Assembly: GCF_030812855.1 (NCBI RefSeq)
Contig: NZ_JAUSTK010000013.1
Coordinates: 60,679 to 124,678 of the forward strand
DNA: 64,000 nucleotides
Reading direction: 5' to 3'
DNA from: Paenibacillus wynnii
Lineage (GTDB): Bacteria; Bacillota; Bacilli; Paenibacillales; Paenibacillaceae
Each line of letters begins with the position of its first letter. The stretch's first letter is position 1. Under the pieces are notes generated by a model. It was not told where the DNA came from and searched no databases. It saw only the letters and a list, made by a program, of their open reading frames with translations. Positions 62,909 to 64,000 of this stretch are shown piece by piece. The translations under genes and the position numbers were made by a program.

Positions 62909-63052
62909 GATGATTCATCCTCTCTTTTGTGCGATTATTGTCCTTTCTTTTTTGCCAAGTAATACAGATATATGCCTAAGGAAGGGATAAAATGTATGTC
63001 CTTATCCGAACACTAGAGGTGTGGTAAATTTGCCAGGAAGGATGGATGACAG

Positions 63053-63409
63053 GTGTATTACATAAAAGACGCCAAAATTCGCAGAATGTTGGATTATGAC
63101 GGTGCACCCTGCGCAGAAGTAGGAGTGTTACCTGGGGCTGTGGAGGATTCTGCTCTTTTGGTGTATATCGTAGAGGATCGTCATGAAGAAGGCTTCGAAA
63201 TTGTCCGAATTCTGACCAATGATGCCGATATGTCTTCAGATTGGTATGACAACAACATGCACAATGCGTTTGAAGATGTGACCGTCAGTGCTTTTGAAGG
63301 CAGTACAGTCATGGGGCCTGAAGAGGAGCGTTCCAGATTCCAGCGGGATTTGCTTATTTTTGGGGATTTGAAAAAACAGCTGGAAGAGCATTTCGAGCAA
63401 TATCCGTAA
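63053..63409 (+). CDS. Hypothetical protein (118 aa)
   Basis: GTG start with GGAAGGATGGATGA upstream. Acidic, soluble, two-part: a beta-like N-terminus (MYYIKDAKIRRMLDYDGAPC ... LLVYIVEDRHEEGFEIVRIL) and a helix-rich end (ERSRFQRDLLIFGDLKKQLEEHFEQY). No family recognised. It is followed by a terminator, which supports it as a real gene. Confidence 0.72.
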   Translation: MYYIKDAKIRRMLDYDGAPCAEVGVLPGAVEDSALLVYIVEDRHEEGFEIVRILTNDADMSSDWYDNNMHNAFEDVTVSAFEGSTVMGPEEERSRFQRDLLIFGDLKKQLEEHFEQYP

Positions 63410-63458
63410 TTTGAGCCTATTTTAGTTCTCCACATATATAAAGAAATGCCTGCATCGA

Positions 63459-63492
63459 AAAGGAGAACCCGTCTAAGTGGCGGGTCTCCTTC
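63459..63492 (+). terminator. Terminator behind the 63053 gene
   Basis: AAGGAGAACCCG / CGGGTCTCCTT with a loop of about 11 bases; no long T run in either direction. Confidence 0.65.
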
Positions 63493-63631
63493 ACATGCAA
63501 GTGTAAAGCGAAGGAGAACATAGTAGATTATGCAAATACTGAAGAATAAGTTTATACTTTATTTTAAAAAGGCTTGATAAATTTTCTACATGCGATATAA
63601 TAGATAACGTTGCCTTAAGTACATAATATGT

Positions 63632-63705
63632 GTCCCGGTAGCTCAGCTGGATAGAGCATGCGCCTTCTAAGCGCACGGTCAGGGGTTCGAATCCCTTCCG
63701 GGACG
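63632..63705 (+). tRNA. tRNA-Arg (anticodon TCT)
   Basis: 74 bases. Acceptor stem GTCCCGG / CCGGGAC with discriminator G; D-arm GCTCAGCTGGATAGAGC; anticodon arm GCGCC-TTCTAAG-... with TCT at the centre (GCCTTCTAAGCGC); T-arm AGGGG-TTCGAAT-CCCTT. CCA is not encoded. A terminator-like hairpin follows at 63711. Confidence 0.96.
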
Positions 63706-64000
63706 TAAGTAACAGCCTTCCTTCGGGAAGGCTGTTTTACGTCAGAGGATGAGAACCCCGATGGGTTCGTTGAAGCATAAGCATCGTTAGCCCAATCATC
63801 GCAATCCGCCCGAATGGGCGGTATCCCTTCCGGGACGTAAGTAACAGCCTTCCTTCGGGAAGGCTGTTTTACGTCAGAGGATGAGAACCCCGATGGGTTC
63901 GTTGGAGCATAAGCATCGTTAGCCCAATCATCGCAATCCGCCCGAATGGGCGGTATCCCTTCCGGGACGTAAGTAACAGCCTTCCTTCGGGAAGGCTGTT
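63691..64000 (+). repeat. 132-bp tandem repeat starting in the tRNA 3' end
   Basis: ATCCCTTCCGGGACGTAAGT occurs at 63691, 63823 and 63955, a period of 132 bases. Each unit holds the last 15 bases of the tRNA, the hairpin AACAGCCTTCC-TTCG-GGAAGGCTGTT (first copy 63711-63736) with TTTTAC, and about 85 further bases including ATCCGCCCGAATGGGCGG. Only the first copy is joined to a complete tRNA. The window ends within the third copy. Confidence 0.92.

Noticed and set aside
63491..63676. 61-aa - strand ORF over the tRNA region
   Set aside because: It runs through tRNA-Arg and has no RBS; the tRNA is certain.

Overview
The window looks like a chromosomal segment of a nitrogen-fixing Paenibacillus (Bacillota, endospore-forming). 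The evidence is a compact nif cluster of the Paenibacillus type (nifBHDKENX, one extra ORF, hesA, nifV) with GlnR-type operators, a gerK-type germinant receptor operon, gerM-rph-rdgB synteny, a T-box in front of tyrS, a yybP-ykoY (Mn2+) riboswitch in front of a terC gene, and strong AGGAGG ribosome binding sites.

Region 1 (1-16.25 kb) is the most unusual part. It is an array of about 17 small, AT-rich, mostly single-gene units, all on the + strand, each followed by a GC-rich, highly structured element of about 145-190 bp. Intact elements start with (nn)nTAAC plus a GTATTCACGC-like arm and end with CGTGAATAC-like plus AACGTTA(T/G)nn. The variable bases at the start of a unit (GTTAnnn, the end of the preceding element) are complementary to the variable bases opening the element at the end of the same unit. 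I see this in about ten units, with 7 to 10 matching positions each. It is the R'/R'' relation of integron gene cassettes and attC sites. The gene content also fits cassettes: NUDIX, three GNATs including a streptothricin acetyltransferase homologue, GrpB, glyoxalase, DUF4269, nucleotidase, alpha/beta hydrolase, histidine phosphatase, an APH-like kinase, a terpene-cyclase-like protein and several orphans. No integrase lies in the window; if this is an integron it should lie to the left of base 1. One unit has been invaded by an IS200/IS605-type tnpB element.

Region 2 (16.3-30.9 kb) is ordinary chromosome: a small - strand ORF, a gerKA-gerKB-gerKC operon, an ABC importer of the SsuABC/TauABC/ThiY type, a serine hydrolase, a Met-rich small secreted protein with a two-component system, an S-layer-anchored YcdB/YcdC-repeat protein and terC with its Mn riboswitch.

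Region 3 (30.9-42.4 kb) is the nif cluster. Upstream of nifB there is a good sigma-A promoter (TTGACG, 17 bp, TATGAT) with one GlnR-like box upstream of it and a perfect GlnR box downstream of the start site. The genes encode the FeMo-co core (NifB, NifE, NifN, NifX, NifV), the nitrogenase proper (NifH, NifD, NifK), HesA and a DUF269-like NifX-associated protein. A palindromic repeat element separates nifK from nifE.

Region 4 (42.4-64 kb) holds 51-52 bp intergenic minisatellites in three places, a very large GH43 exo-glycosidase, a GH13 alpha-glucosidase, tyrS, a methyltransferase, a metallo-beta-lactamase-fold protein, pgpA, gerM-rph-rdgB, nfeD with an SPFH protein, a cupin, an aldo/keto reductase, a CPBP protease, asnB, a small hypothetical protein and tRNA-Arg(TCT). 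The tRNA is followed by a 132-bp tandem repeat that carries copies of the tRNA 3' end and its terminator.
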